The position numbers were made by a program, and so were the translations under genes. From Desulfosediminicola flagellatus (lineage in GTDB: Bacteria; Desulfobacterota; Desulfobulbia; Desulfobulbales; Desulfocapsaceae): a DNA stretch of 64,000 nucleotides. Location of the stretch: contig NZ_CP050698.1 in the NCBI RefSeq assembly GCF_005116655.2, positions 1,070,001 to 1,134,000 on the forward strand, written 5' to 3'. The notes under the pieces are model-generated. The model saw only the letters and a program-made list of their open reading frames with translations. It was not told the DNA's origin and searched no databases. Positions within the stretch are counted from its first letter, which is position 1. Every line of letters begins with the position of its first letter. Positions 26,928 through 37,447 of the stretch are shown in pieces.

Positions 26928-29228
26928 CTATTGCAAAACATCGGCAATCAGTTTGCTCAATTCAAGCTGATTAAATGGTTTGGTGATAAACCCAGCAAGA
27001 CCTTTGTCCGTCATGTCTGCAATTCTAACATTTTTTGCATACCCTGAAGATACAATCACTTTTGCGTCAGGATCTTTTTTGATTATCGTATTAAATGTTT
27101 CACGACCATCCATAACCGGCATAACCATGTCAAGAATGACAAGGTCGATGTCATCACCTCTACGGCTGTAAATTTCCACCGCCTCTTTTCCGTTTTCTGC
27201 AAGCAGGACTGTATAGCCAAGATTCTCTATCAAAAGTGATGCGGTGGCTCTGATGATATCTTCGTCATCGACGACCAGTATAGTGCCGGAACCGTGAGCA
27301 ACAGGTTCTTCTTTGCTGGTGATACTGGGAACACTCTCATCTGATATCGGTAAATATATGTGAAATACCGTTCCGGTACCAGGTTCACTATAGAGGTGTA
27401 TGTTTCCTTGATGCTCCCGTACCATGCCGTAAACAGCAGCCAGGCCAAGGCCTGTTCCTTTTCCCACATCTTTGGTTGTGAAAAACGGCTCAAAAATACG
27501 GGATTGGATTTCGGGAGGGATTCCTGTGCCTGAATCCTGAATAGAAATCTGGATATGTTTACCGGGTGTAAGGCTGGTATCTATTTGACAATAATCCTCG
27601 TCAAATTCAGCGTTGACCGTTGAAATGTGAATTTCTCCACCTTCAGGCATCGCATCACGGGCATTGACGCAGATATTCAGGATACCGCTCTGGAGTTGTG
27701 AAGGGTCGCCAATTACCATGGACTGTTCGGCCTTCAGTTCAGTGTGAATGACAATCCGTTTGTCTATGCTGCGCTCAAGGATGGCAATCGCATCATGTAT
27801 TATTGCATGTAGATCTACTGGCGTGGAGAGCTGCTTACCTTTTCTACTGAATGCCAGGAGTTTCCCTGTAAGTCCGGCAGCCCGTTCCGTGGCATTCTTT
27901 ATGATGTCGATATACTTCAACTCTTTTTCTTTTCCGGCAAGGGATATCTCCAGCAACTCTGATGCTCCAATTATGCCACTCAACATATTGTTGAAATCAT
28001 GGGCCACACCACCAGCGAGCTGGCCGATGGCGTCCATTCGCTGGCCATGCTGGACCTGCAATTGAAGCTCATACTCTTTGGTAACGTTGTCGATTCTAAT
28101 GACTGCACCGGTGTCGCTGGCGGAGTGAGTTGAGAGTGGGTATATAGTAATGTCTTCATATATTGAACCACTTTCGGTCTTCCGTTCTCGCTTTGTTCGT
28201 CGTTTTATCTCATACTTTTCCAAGCTTTTTGAGATCATGGGATATATTTCATCGAGGTCGGGATATATTTCCCCCAAAGGCATGCCATGTGCTTTTGATG
28301 CAGAAACACCTGTTATCTTTTCGGCATTACTATTCCACTGGGTTATTTTTTTTTGTGAATCAATACCGATGATGACTGAAGGCATTGAGTTAATAATGTC
28401 AGTGAGATAGCTTTTAAGATCTCTCAGGTTAATTTCTATTTTTTTCCTTTCCGATACCTCTCTGCTCAGCTTGGATATCTGATTTTGAATGGCATTTCTC
28501 ATGTTGTTGAAACTGTCGGAAAGTACACCGATCTCATCAGAACTGTGTATATTAATCGGATGATCCAGATTGCCTTTGGAAATTTCCAGGGCTGTCCTGG
28601 TGAGTTCTCCGATCGGACGTAACATTCGAGTTATGGCTATTGAGAGCACAATAGCAACCAACAATGTGATTGTGGACATTGTGAAAAAAAGCAACGAAGT
28701 AAATTTAATTACGTCAGCATATTTGTCATTTAACGGGACGGCATAAACGATGATCCATTTCCATGGGTCGAACACCCTGTATACGTACCACATGTCATGG
28801 TCGGCAGTTTTAGCGTAAAATTGTCCCTGTGTGGCGGTTTGTTGAGCAAGAAGTCTGCTGCCACCGCTTTCAAGAATTTGCCCTGCCGGATAGGCCGGGT
28901 GCAGTATAACCATGGAGTTTTCGTCAAGGATGATCGGTTTTAAATTTATCTTCGGCTGTCGATAATAGGTGTTCTTCAGGTTACCGATCGTAGATTTTTG
29001 AAAATCATCTTTATACGCCTCGATCAGGCCGGTTTTTTGTAAACGGTCATCAACCCTTTGTAATGTCTCCCAGATCACATCGACCTTTTCTGTAAAGATT
29101 GCCTGCTGGCTTCTGTCGATGATTTTTGTAAGTTGGATTTTTGAGAGGAGCAAAACACCGGTCATGATCAGCACAAATGAGCATACTATAAGCAGCAGGA
29201 GTTTGAATGTTATTGAACGAAGTTTCAT
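26928..29228 (-). CDS. Hybrid histidine kinase with extracytoplasmic sensor, HAMP and PAS
   Basis: This 766-aa protein has a membrane helix at residues 8-30, an extracytoplasmic Cache-like domain (about 35-175, [20 protein letters not shown]), a second helix (185-205), HAMP ([20 protein letters not shown]), PAS (about 280-385), HisKA ([13 protein letters not shown], His near 407), HATPase (GSGLGL-type [11 protein letters not shown]) and a receiver ([10 protein letters not shown], acceptor LVILDMVMP). ATG 29228 is 5 bases after the stop of the tandem binding-protein gene, which probably delivers its signal. Confidence 0.88.
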   Translation of the reverse strand: MKLRSITFKLLLLIVCSFVLIMTGVLLLSKIQLTKIIDRSQQAIFTEKVDVIWETLQRVDDRLQKTGLIEAYKDDFQKSTIGNLKNTYYRQPKINLKPIILDENSMVILHPAYPAGQILESGGSRLLAQQTATQGQFYAKTADHDMWYVYRVFDPWKWIIVYAVPLNDKYADVIKFTSLLFFTMSTITLLVAIVLSIAITRMLRPIGELTRTALEISKGNLDHPINIHSSDEIGVLSDSFNNMRNAIQNQISKLSREVSERKKIEINLRDLKSYLTDIINSMPSVIIGIDSQKKITQWNSNAEKITGVSASKAHGMPLGEIYPDLDEIYPMISKSLEKYEIKRRTKRERKTESGSIYEDITIYPLSTHSASDTGAVIRIDNVTKEYELQLQVQHGQRMDAIGQLAGGVAHDFNNMLSGIIGASELLEISLAGKEKELKYIDIIKNATERAAGLTGKLLAFSRKGKQLSTPVDLHAIIHDAIAILERSIDKRIVIHTELKAEQSMVIGDPSQLQSGILNICVNARDAMPEGGEIHISTVNAEFDEDYCQIDTSLTPGKHIQISIQDSGTGIPPEIQSRIFEPFFTTKDVGKGTGLGLAAVYGMVREHQGNIHLYSEPGTGTVFHIYLPISDESVPSITSKEEPVAHGSGTILVVDDEDIIRATASLLIENLGYTVLLAENGKEAVEIYSRRGDDIDLVILDMVMPVMDGRETFNTIIKKDPDAKVIVSSGYAKNVRIADMTDKGLAGFITKPFNQLELSKLIADVLQ

Positions 29229-29233
29229 GAATA

Positions 29234-31144
29234 TCAATGATCGCTGGAGCCTGACTTGATAATGGTTGCCTGCTCAAGAAGGCTTACAGGAAATTTAATA
29301 CCGAGACTGTTGGCAATGGGCATATTGATAAAGAGTCTGGCATTTTTGTTCGTGGTTATTGGAATGTTGGAAGGAGCGGTTCCATTAAGTATCTTCAAGG
29401 CAGTTTTTCCGGCCCACCAACCCTGTTCTTCAGCGATTTTAACATTTCCCAGAAGGGAGTAACGGACCTCGCTGTCGCCAACCGCTCCTGAAGGAATTTT
29501 GGAGTGTTTAATTATAAACTCCTCAACCTGTTCAGAACTCCACCCCTGAATGCCAACCGGATTTAAGATGATGAGCATGTCCACGCTGGTCTGCAAACGG
29601 TTGAACTCCTTTTTCCACTCTTCAAGTGTCGACACCAGATTTCCGTCTGCGTATTCGATACCCAGCAATACTTTATGAAAGATCAAAGATTTTCGGTTGG
29701 ACATATCGTCAGCGCCTATGTAGCCAACCCTGTCCCCTTCGGCGTATTCCCGAAGCATAATAACGGTTTCAGGAATGTGTTCAATCTCAAGTATCCCTGT
29801 CATGTTCTCAGTAGGGAGGTTGTACACGCTTGCATCATAGTTGATGCCGCAGAAGACAATAGGTATGGAAGATTCGAGAAGATACGGTTGTATAAGAAAT
29901 TTAGCAGCATTGTCGTCGCATGCGACAACAATGGCCGGTTGCCAGGTGTCTATCAGTCGTTTTGCTTCCAGAGCTGCCTGCTTAATCTGATCCTCCCGGT
30001 TATGCAGCTTTGTATTCATTCTGAACATTTTTAAATCGATTGTGTTTTCACTGCTCTCAAGTGTCTGGCTAGTGCCGTTTTTGATACCCAGCGCTTTTAA
30101 CAACCCTTTTTCAATATCATCACTCCATTTGTAACCTTTGTGATATGAGTTGATAAAAAGTACCTTCTGTTTCGCTCCACTGACCAAATGTGAACTCTCT
30201 AGAATATCAAGTGGAAACCTGATGCCAAGTTTGCGGGCGAGTTTCATATTGAGGATACGTTTTGCTTTTTTATTCTGCACAATCGGTATATCGGATGGGG
30301 CGACTCCATTCAGTATATTGAGCGCTTGTTCCGCAGCCCATTGACCTTGTTCTTCCGGGATAGTCGAAAGTGTTACCAGGGCAATAGATTGCATGAATTC
30401 ATCGTAAGCAGCGGTTGGTACCGTAGTGTTTTCAAATACATATTCTGATATTTCATCTAATGGTACATCCTGGGTGTCAAGAGCCCTGATGGAACCCAGC
30501 ACGAGCATGTCCACTTCCTGCTGAAGTTCCAGAAAGTGGGTTTTCCACTCCGAAAGATTGTTGGCGTATCGTGTATGCATTGAAACGCCGAGCTGATTTT
30601 CAAAATGTTGCTGTTCCTTTCTGTTTGAAAGGGTGTTGCCTCGTAATGTTCCGATCCTTTTTCCCTGTGCAAAAGGCACAAGGTGGTCGACAATCTCCTT
30701 GATCAATTGGACCTCCACCATGCCTGTAGTGTTTCTATACGGAAGTCCGTATACCGAGGCATCCCAATTCAGCCCGCAGAAAACGAACGGTATGTCAGCA
30801 TTTTGGTAGTATGGTTTCAGGAGGTATTTGGCAGCGTTGTCATCAGAGGTAATAACAATATCGGGTTGCCATGTTTCGATTTCTTTTTTTGCCAGAAGGG
30901 CGGCGCTCATTTTGTTTTCTTCAGATTTTTCGAGCCTCGTATCCATATTGTGTATTTTTAGGAGGATATCTTTTCTACCGCCCAGAACCGAAGTAATCCC
31001 GGCCTTGATACCTGCACTCCATTCCTCTTTATCTGAATGATAGGAAGCGATATAGAGGAGTTTTTTAGGTTGAGCCAAGGTCGTAAGTGGAAAGGTCAAT
31101 AACAGTAATACTAAAAGTGTTAGGACTGTTGCCATCCATCTCAT
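29234..31144 (-). CDS. Periplasmic protein with two tandem ABC-substrate-binding-like domains
   Basis: This 636-aa exported protein has a signal peptide (residues 1-24, TTLA). It contains two homologous halves of about 300 residues. Each opens with a SYH motif (YIASYHSDKEEWSAGIKAG; FINSYHKGYKWSDDIEKGL), then TSDDNAAKYLL or CDDNAAKFLI, FCGLNWDASVYGLP or FCGINYDASVYNLP, and ends with a LNG-APS-IPI segment and an N-MPIA/LARKLG-like strand. This matches the ABC-sub-bind (PF04392) type. It has no permease partner nearby and lies directly upstream of a hybrid kinase, so a sensing role is likely. GGAGG precedes ATG. Confidence 0.85.
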   Translation of the reverse strand: MRWMATVLTLLVLLLLTFPLTTLAQPKKLLYIASYHSDKEEWSAGIKAGITSVLGGRKDILLKIHNMDTRLEKSEENKMSAALLAKKEIETWQPDIVITSDDNAAKYLLKPYYQNADIPFVFCGLNWDASVYGLPYRNTTGMVEVQLIKEIVDHLVPFAQGKRIGTLRGNTLSNRKEQQHFENQLGVSMHTRYANNLSEWKTHFLELQQEVDMLVLGSIRALDTQDVPLDEISEYVFENTTVPTAAYDEFMQSIALVTLSTIPEEQGQWAAEQALNILNGVAPSDIPIVQNKKAKRILNMKLARKLGIRFPLDILESSHLVSGAKQKVLFINSYHKGYKWSDDIEKGLLKALGIKNGTSQTLESSENTIDLKMFRMNTKLHNREDQIKQAALEAKRLIDTWQPAIVVACDDNAAKFLIQPYLLESSIPIVFCGINYDASVYNLPTENMTGILEIEHIPETVIMLREYAEGDRVGYIGADDMSNRKSLIFHKVLLGIEYADGNLVSTLEEWKKEFNRLQTSVDMLIILNPVGIQGWSSEQVEEFIIKHSKIPSGAVGDSEVRYSLLGNVKIAEEQGWWAGKTALKILNGTAPSNIPITTNKNARLFINMPIANSLGIKFPVSLLEQATIIKSGSSDH

Positions 31145-31567
31145 CTTAAACCTCCGAGAAATGTTATCATTACTCTTATAGTATAGTCTGTAAAAATAGA
31201 AGTCGAGGGTGTTATACGCAAGGAGTTGACCACTACTGTATATGCTTTGGTACTAACAGGAGTGTGGGGTGGCTCATTTTCACTGGATAGTTTTTTAGAC
31301 TGCTTTCTTTTGTTGGTTCCGTTTTTCTTAATGAATCAGAGGTATCTTGTCTAAATAATAGATATTAAAACCTAGGGAAGTTCCCTCCGGATTCCTATTA
31401 TATCAACGTTGCATGTCCGGCCTATGCTGGACAGCAGTGAAAAAAGAGTAATTGTCTTTCGATATATTGGTTGGAAACATTAATCCTGCCTTTCTAATTT
31501 ATGCCTGTTTAATGCCTGAAACCTGTCAGCTTTGTGATAATATAATGGGAAAGGGAGCAAAGCCGTA
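31145..31567. other. Divergent intergenic region
   Basis: Between the minus-strand tandem binding-protein gene and the plus-strand four-PAS kinase gene; it should contain promoters for both. I found no sigma-54 -24/-12 match and no convincing operator. Confidence 0.35.
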
Positions 31568-34237
31568 ATGCCAATTCAACACAATTCCACGTCACAGATT
31601 GAGAATAACGTGTCGTTTCCACAATCGAAAGAACTATGCAGAGCTGTTTTCGAACACACTTCCGACGGTATATTTGTTGCTAACGGACAGGGGGAGATTG
31701 TTCAAGTTAGCCAGCAATTATGTAACATGCTTGGCTACACGACTGATGAAATGCTGAGTCTCTCTGCAGGCGACATAGTCCTCAACAGCAACACAAACAT
31801 CCCTCTGCATTGTATTGAAAACATCGGTAATACTGATAACCAGTCGGAACAATATTCTTTACGTCATAAAGACGGAACAATACTGGAGGCAGAACTCTGC
31901 TTACAGAGTTTGTCAGAGGGCAGCGTAGTTGGTCTGGTGCGCGGTTTCGGGAAGCAAAACAGGATTGAAGAACAGTTTCATGAAAGCGAGCAACGTTTTC
32001 GTTTGCTTGCTGAATCTTCCCTAACCGGTATTTATCTTATTATGGAAGGGCAATTTGACTATGTTAATACAGCATTTGCCCACATGTTTGGCTACGAGGT
32101 TGAAGAAGTTATTAACAATCTCAAAATGACAGACTTGATTTTTCCGGAAGACCGCCCTCTGGTCCTCGAAAATATCCGTCGTCGTGTTGAAGGTAAAGAG
32201 GACTCCGTTCGCTACGTATTTCGAGGTTGGCATAAAAATGGTTCGATCATCTATGTTGAAGTTCACGGTCGCCGCATTAATCACAAAGGTAAAGTCGGTG
32301 TTATCGGTACGCTGATCGATATTACTGACACAAAGAAAGCTGAAGTTTCTCTCAGAGCAAGCGAAGAACGTTACCGCAGCCTTTACAATGAAAATCCTTC
32401 TATGTTCTTCACGTTAGATACTGATGGTGTCATTTCCGCGGTAAATGATTTCGGTGCAAATCAGCTTGGTTATTCCAGAGAAGAATTAGAGGGGCAATCT
32501 TTCCTCAATCTATTAAAAAAAGACGACACTGCAGTTGCACTGGAGAGGTTTAAAGGGTGTCTGCATACTCACGGGCAGGTGCACCACTGGCAACTTAGAA
32601 AAATACGAAAAGATGGCAGTATCTTATGGGTTGATGAGTATATGCGGTCGACTACAGGACCGGACGGAAATGTAAATGTCCTCGCCGTCTGTCAGGATAT
32701 AACCGAGCGCATAAAATTAGAAGAGTCACTCAAAGTTTCCCAGTTCATCTTCGACCAGGCTGCTATCGGTATATTTCTTGTCCAGGACGATAACCAGATC
32801 ATTGACGTCAATGAGCATGCCTGCCGCAACCTCGGCTACTCAAAAGAGGAACTTTGCAATCGCTCTGTAATGGATATTGACCCGGCAATCAGCAAAGACC
32901 AATTAGAAGAGCTCAGGTCTCAGTTGGATATGATGAAATCGGCTACAATCAAAACAACTCATCGGAGAAAAAACGGTGATATCTTCCCTGTGCAGGTATT
33001 CATTAGTACTTTACCCCATAAGGACAAAGTATTCAGGGTATGCTTCGTTCAGGATATTTCTGAAGTTGAACAGGCAAGAATAGAACAGGACAAACTCGAA
33101 AAGCAACTCAAACAGGTCCAGAAACTTGAGGCAGTGGGCAGGCTGGCCGGAGGTGTTGCTCATGATTTGAATAATTTGCTTACTCCGATTCTTGGTTATT
33201 CAGACCTGCTTGGCATAGACAAGAACATCTCTGGCCATGCAAAAGCGAAACTTGCACAGATAAGCAAGGCTGCAATGGGAGCAAGGGATCTGGTAAAACA
33301 GCTCCTCGCTTTCAGCCGTAAGCAGGTTTTGGAATATCAGCCAATGTATCTCAATACGATTGTTGAAAATTTTGATAGCCTCATTCGGCGCACCATTCGG
33401 GAGAATATTGAAATACGCGTATCAACGTCTTCCGACTTGAAACCTGTTATGGCCGACTGTGGACAGATTGAACAGGTCCTGATGAACCTGATTGTCAATG
33501 CATCAGATGCCATGCCGAATGGAGGTAAATTATCTATTGAAACAAAAATGACGGAGCTGGATGAAATCTATATAGCGACTCATCCTGATGTTACCCCAGG
33601 CACCTATGTTATGCTGGGAATCAGTGATACCGGTGAAGGCATTGATGAGGAGAACCTTTCAAAAATATTTGAACCATTTTTTTCAACTAAAGGAGATCAG
33701 GGGACAGGCCTGGGGCTAGCAACAGTGTATGGAATTGTAAAACAGCATAAAGGGAGTGTCTGGGTATACAGCGAACCCGGCATGGGAACAAGTTTTAAAA
33801 TTTATCTGCCGGCTGCCACGCAGCTTCCGGGGCCGGATAGTCCACAGCATGAGAAAAAATCCAACACACATGGATCAGAGACCATCTTGCTGGTAGAAGA
33901 TAACGAAGCAGTACGTACCACAGTATATGACATCCTTAAAGAACAGGGGTATCGGGTTATCACTGCACAGGATGGGAAATCGGCCCTCTTGAAGGTTGTC
34001 TCCGGTATGACCTTCGACATGCTCTTGACTGATGTGGTAATGCCAGATATGAACGGGAAGGAGTTGTTTACCCGGATATTAACGAAAATCCCTTTGGTTA
34101 AAGTGCTCTATATGTCTGGATATACAGACGATATAATTGTCCATCATGGTGTGTTGGAGAAAGGGATACAGTTTATTCAAAAGCCGTTTAGTTCTCTGGA
34201 AATTTTGCAAAAGGTGAGAACCGTCCTCGACTCATGA
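31568..34237 (+). CDS. Soluble hybrid histidine kinase with four PAS domains
   Basis: This 889-aa kinase has no membrane segment, so sensing is probably cytoplasmic. PAS-like domains lie at about 20-130, 140-260, 270-390 and 395-510 (FEHTSDGIFVANGQGEIVQVS; LLAESSLTGIYLIMEGQFDY; LYNENPSMFFTLDTDG; FDQAAIGIFLVQDDNQI). HisKA follows (GGVAHDLNNLLTPILG, His near 532), then HATPase (NLIVNASDAMPNGG, GTGLGLATVYG) and a receiver (LLVEDNEAVRTT, acceptor MLLTDVVMPD near 820). Its output partner is unknown; a QueG-like gene and a sigma-54 activator gene follow on the same strand. Confidence 0.88.
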   Translation: MPIQHNSTSQIENNVSFPQSKELCRAVFEHTSDGIFVANGQGEIVQVSQQLCNMLGYTTDEMLSLSAGDIVLNSNTNIPLHCIENIGNTDNQSEQYSLRHKDGTILEAELCLQSLSEGSVVGLVRGFGKQNRIEEQFHESEQRFRLLAESSLTGIYLIMEGQFDYVNTAFAHMFGYEVEEVINNLKMTDLIFPEDRPLVLENIRRRVEGKEDSVRYVFRGWHKNGSIIYVEVHGRRINHKGKVGVIGTLIDITDTKKAEVSLRASEERYRSLYNENPSMFFTLDTDGVISAVNDFGANQLGYSREELEGQSFLNLLKKDDTAVALERFKGCLHTHGQVHHWQLRKIRKDGSILWVDEYMRSTTGPDGNVNVLAVCQDITERIKLEESLKVSQFIFDQAAIGIFLVQDDNQIIDVNEHACRNLGYSKEELCNRSVMDIDPAISKDQLEELRSQLDMMKSATIKTTHRRKNGDIFPVQVFISTLPHKDKVFRVCFVQDISEVEQARIEQDKLEKQLKQVQKLEAVGRLAGGVAHDLNNLLTPILGYSDLLGIDKNISGHAKAKLAQISKAAMGARDLVKQLLAFSRKQVLEYQPMYLNTIVENFDSLIRRTIRENIEIRVSTSSDLKPVMADCGQIEQVLMNLIVNASDAMPNGGKLSIETKMTELDEIYIATHPDVTPGTYVMLGISDTGEGIDEENLSKIFEPFFSTKGDQGTGLGLATVYGIVKQHKGSVWVYSEPGMGTSFKIYLPAATQLPGPDSPQHEKKSNTHGSETILLVEDNEAVRTTVYDILKEQGYRVITAQDGKSALLKVVSGMTFDMLLTDVVMPDMNGKELFTRILTKIPLVKVLYMSGYTDDIIVHHGVLEKGIQFIQKPFSSLEILQKVRTVLDS

Positions 34238-34674
34238 CCTTTCCTGATTACAAGGAATATTGTGTTGTCCTGTAAGCTGTAATGACATCTGGACAGGACT
34301 ATGAACACAACGCTATTATTTTCAACAGATCTATTTATCACTGCTCATCTTTTCGTTTATCAGAACGTTCAGGGGTGTAATGAGTTCTGGTCCTTTTAGT
34401 CTCTCATGATATCGTAAGATTTCCCGTCTCATAGCGCCGTTATACTCAATTAGTTGTAAGTTACGGGGAGTACAAAATCCCAATATGAGCATAGGCGAAT
34501 TATGACATGATACTGGTGTTTGATCACAACGGGCTGCCCAGATTTTCTAAAGGAATTTAGGACGTTGAATTTTTTAGCTGATTTTGGCCAGACTCTCGGA
34601 TAATGTTGCCTTGTATATACTCACAGGGTGTGCTGTGGTTGATTGAACAAAAATAGAAAAGGTTTGCAGGTAAA
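34238..34674. other. Intergenic region without recognised gene
   Basis: A weak inverted repeat (GTCCTGT at 34267 and ACAGGAC near 34293) could end the kinase transcript. Nothing else was recognised; no sigma-54 match with correct spacing was found. Confidence 0.35.
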
Positions 34675-35556
34675 ATGATTTCACGTCTTGAATTAACAGA
34701 GAAAATTATTGCTAAAGCGCAGTCCCTGGGAGCCTCCCTGGCGGGTGTTGCAAGTGTAGCATCTTTAAAAGCGTCTCCGTCTCATACCCTTTACCCCAGG
34801 CTTGGTAATAATCTGCATGAAAACACTGCAGAAATACGAGATGGTGATATCTTCGAAGTTGCCTGGCCTGAAGATGCTGTATCGGTGGTCGTGATCGGTG
34901 TTGAACACAGCGCCGAGAGACCGGAGCTTGACTGGTGGGATGGTAAGGGAACGTCCGGCAATCGAATTCTGATTGACATAAATAAGCACCTGTCAGCCTG
35001 GATTGAGGAAACACTTGGTGTTACAACCTATAAATTACCCTATGCTATTGAAAAAGGGGGGCTTTTTCTGAAAGATGCGGCGGTACTTGCCGGTTTAGGA
35101 TGTATTGGCCGGAATAACCTGGTCATTACACCTGAATATGGTCCCCGTATCCGCTTCAGGGCCATGTTGCTAGACAGGGAAGTTGAGCCGATCGTCTCTT
35201 CCGGTTTTAATCCTTGTGAACTTTGCGACGAGCCCTGTCGCAAAGTCTGCCCGGTACAGGCCTTCCAGAGCAAAATATATAGTGCCGAGTCTCTGGCTCA
35301 ATCAATATTGCCCGGTTTCGACGGCTACTATGACCGGGTTACCTGCAATTTGAAAATGGAAAAAGATATTGACGATGCGGCGAGGGACATATCTTCAGAT
35401 GAGAAGAAACAGCAGGAAGCCCGGAAGATGATCAACGAGTTTGAAAAAAGTCATATCAATGCGCCAACCCGGAAACAACCGGTGAAATATTGCGTCAAAT
35501 ACTGCAGGAAATGTGAGCTGCGTTGTCCAGTTGGACAAAAGGCAGGGAAGATCTGA
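34675..35556 (+). CDS. QueG-like 4Fe-4S protein
   Basis: This 293-aa protein resembles the epoxyqueuosine reductase family. Its central motif is GGLFLKDAAVLAGLGCIGRNNLVITPEYGPRIR (shown in QueG-type proteins as AGLGWIGKN...). Two ferredoxin-type clusters are present: CELCDEPCRKVCP (about 182-194) and CVKYCRKCELRCP near the C-terminus. It is shorter than QueG and has no HEAT-repeat end, so true tRNA queuosine function is doubtful. It may be a reductase or reductive activator of a corrinoid enzyme, which would suit the MttB-family gene downstream. That link is speculative. Confidence 0.65.
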   Translation: MISRLELTEKIIAKAQSLGASLAGVASVASLKASPSHTLYPRLGNNLHENTAEIRDGDIFEVAWPEDAVSVVVIGVEHSAERPELDWWDGKGTSGNRILIDINKHLSAWIEETLGVTTYKLPYAIEKGGLFLKDAAVLAGLGCIGRNNLVITPEYGPRIRFRAMLLDREVEPIVSSGFNPCELCDEPCRKVCPVQAFQSKIYSAESLAQSILPGFDGYYDRVTCNLKMEKDIDDAARDISSDEKKQQEARKMINEFEKSHINAPTRKQPVKYCVKYCRKCELRCPVGQKAGKI

Positions 35557-35691
35557 GATTGATGAACCGCCCTGTAGGTCAAGTTGAGAGTGAGAGCTGA
35601 CTCCTCTCTTCACAATTTTCCTTTTATAAGATAGATTCGTCTCTCTATATAACGGCTGATATTATCATCGTAGTATTGTGGGGATTGAAAA

Positions 35692-37146
35692 GTGGACAAC
35701 GATAGACAAGCAGATTTGCCAGAAGAAAAAGCAACAGTAGAAAAAGAGCTGCTGCAGTTGAAAAAGACTAACAGAGATCTGCTGAAGCGGCTTGAGCAAA
35801 TGTCCTGTTTGTTGAACAACCTTCCTGGTATGGCATTTCGCTGTCTGTATGATACGCAATTGACTATCGAGTATGCCAGTGAAGGTTCTAAAACTATCCT
35901 GGGCTATGATCCTGATCAAATTGTAAGTGGTCTGGCATTTCGACAGATGGTCCATAAGGATGATCAGGCGCATAATAAGGAAGTGGTCAGCAGTTTGACG
36001 CCAGAAAATAATAGATACAATTTAATCTATCGAATGCAGGATGCTTTTGGTGATAATCGATGGATTCATGAGCAGGGTATTGCTATCTATTCTGATGATG
36101 GTCAACCGGTGGCTATTGAAGGTCTTCTTACCGATATTACTGAACAGAAAAACAGAGAAATCAAGCTTCATGCTGAAAATTATCGGTTACGTTCTTCAAT
36201 TAAGGAACGCTATCGTCTCGGACAATTAATCGGCAAAAGTCAGGCAATGCAGAATATCTATGAGCGTATTGTCAAAGCTGCTGATACTGAAGCCAGTGTA
36301 ATCATTAACGGGGAATCGGGTACAGGCAAGGAGTTGGCTGCACGGGCTATCCACGAACTGAGTGAACGTCGAAATAAACCCTTTGTGGCTGTCAACTGCG
36401 GTGCTATCTCTGAAGCTTTGCTTGAAAGTGAATTCTTCGGTCATTTGAGAGGGTCCTTTTCAGGTGCGTACTCGGATCGTGATGGTTTTCTTATGGCTGC
36501 AAATGGGGGGACACTGTTTCTCGATGAGATAGGTGAAATGCCTTTGCAACTACAGGTAAAGCTTTTGCGGGCGTTGGACGGTCGGGGCTTTACTCCAGTC
36601 GGCGACAATAAGATTTTGTCTTCGGACTTCAAACTTATTTCGGCCAGCAACCGCGATCTTGCTCAAATGGTGAGGCAGGGAAAGATGCGGGAAGATTTCT
36701 ATTATCGTATTAATACTGTGCCTATTGTAATGCCTCCCTTGCACGAACGAAAGGAAGACCTGCCTCTGCTCATTGAACATTTTGTGAACAGTTACACGGT
36801 CGAAGAGGTAGAACTGTCTTCTGATTTCTACAGGCAACTCAATCAGCATAACTGGCCGGGTAATGTGAGGGAACTGCAGAATGTTATCAGACGTTACCTT
36901 ACGCTTAACGAAGTCAGCTTCAGTCCGTTGACCGATCAGACCTCAGCTGAACCAAATGAAGTTCCTGCGTATATTGATTCTCTATCAACTTCTCAAGGTG
37001 TCACTGCTGAACTGGTTGAGGTTGAAAGAAAGATTGTTCTTCTGGCACTGCAGGAAAATCGATGGAATATGGGTCAAACAGCAACTGCTCTCGGAATTAG
37101 CAGACGAACCCTGCAGCGTCGGGTGAATAAGCACAACCTCAAGTAG
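35692..37146 (+). CDS. PAS-containing sigma-54 activator (GSFSGA variant)
   Basis: This 484-aa protein has an N-terminal coiled coil (residues 8-38) and a PAS domain (about 40-155, MAFRCLYDTQLTIEYASEG). Its AAA+ domain has GESGTGKE and Walker B GGTLFLDEIGE, and a Fis-type HTH lies at the end (MGQTATALGISRRTLQRRV). The sigma-54 contact loop is GSFSGA instead of GAFTGA: the Thr is Ser, and the first Ala is Ser. The GTG start has GGGG nine bases upstream. Its likely target is the sigma-54 promoter at 37318, just beyond its own 3' end. Confidence 0.88.
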   Translation: MDNDRQADLPEEKATVEKELLQLKKTNRDLLKRLEQMSCLLNNLPGMAFRCLYDTQLTIEYASEGSKTILGYDPDQIVSGLAFRQMVHKDDQAHNKEVVSSLTPENNRYNLIYRMQDAFGDNRWIHEQGIAIYSDDGQPVAIEGLLTDITEQKNREIKLHAENYRLRSSIKERYRLGQLIGKSQAMQNIYERIVKAADTEASVIINGESGTGKELAARAIHELSERRNKPFVAVNCGAISEALLESEFFGHLRGSFSGAYSDRDGFLMAANGGTLFLDEIGEMPLQLQVKLLRALDGRGFTPVGDNKILSSDFKLISASNRDLAQMVRQGKMREDFYYRINTVPIVMPPLHERKEDLPLLIEHFVNSYTVEEVELSSDFYRQLNQHNWPGNVRELQNVIRRYLTLNEVSFSPLTDQTSAEPNEVPAYIDSLSTSQGVTAELVEVERKIVLLALQENRWNMGQTATALGISRRTLQRRVNKHNLK

Positions 37147-37156
37147 TCCTTTAATC

Positions 37157-37170
37157 GGCCAAATCTGGCC
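37157..37170 (+). terminator. Small hairpin after the activator gene
   Basis: GGCCA-AATC-TGGCC is followed by ACTTTTAAT, 10 bases after the activator stop. It is a short, possibly weak terminator; it could equally be an operator half of the downstream promoter region. Confidence 0.4.
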
Positions 37171-37221
37171 ACTTTTAATAAAGTACGTAACTACAGTTGT
37201 TTATGGTGGTGTGTGTCTGCT

Positions 37222-37243
37222 TGTCGGTCATATGTGTCCGGCA
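37222..37243 (+). promoter_or_regulatory. Imperfect dyad upstream of the sulfatase-type gene
   Basis: TGTCGGTCA and TGTCCGGCA form an inverted pair (7 of 9) around TATG. It lies about 75 bases upstream of the -24 element, a position suited to an enhancer site for the PAS activator. Only one copy is seen, so confidence is limited. Confidence 0.4.
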
Positions 37244-37317
37244 TGTGCAAGATACTGCATTATCTGTGATATGATTATAACATAGTATATTCAAGTACAT
37301 ATACGACTATGCTCTGT

Positions 37318-37333
37318 TGGCATATCTTTTGCT
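37318..37333 (+). promoter_or_regulatory. Consensus sigma-54 promoter for the sulfatase-type operon
   Basis: TGGCATATCTTTTGCT has GG and GC ten bases apart and the TTTTGCT end. It is nearly the same as the promoter at 13514. It is 115 bases upstream of the ATG at 37448 and directly downstream of a sigma-54 activator gene. Confidence 0.87.
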
Positions 37334-37447
37334 ACAACTGACACAAATATAATCGTCGCATAAATGCGGCCAGGTAAAGATTTGTATGGCCGTCATAATT
37401 GATGGCAATCAAATCTTCTAAACTATATGTGTCAGGAGAATTACGTA

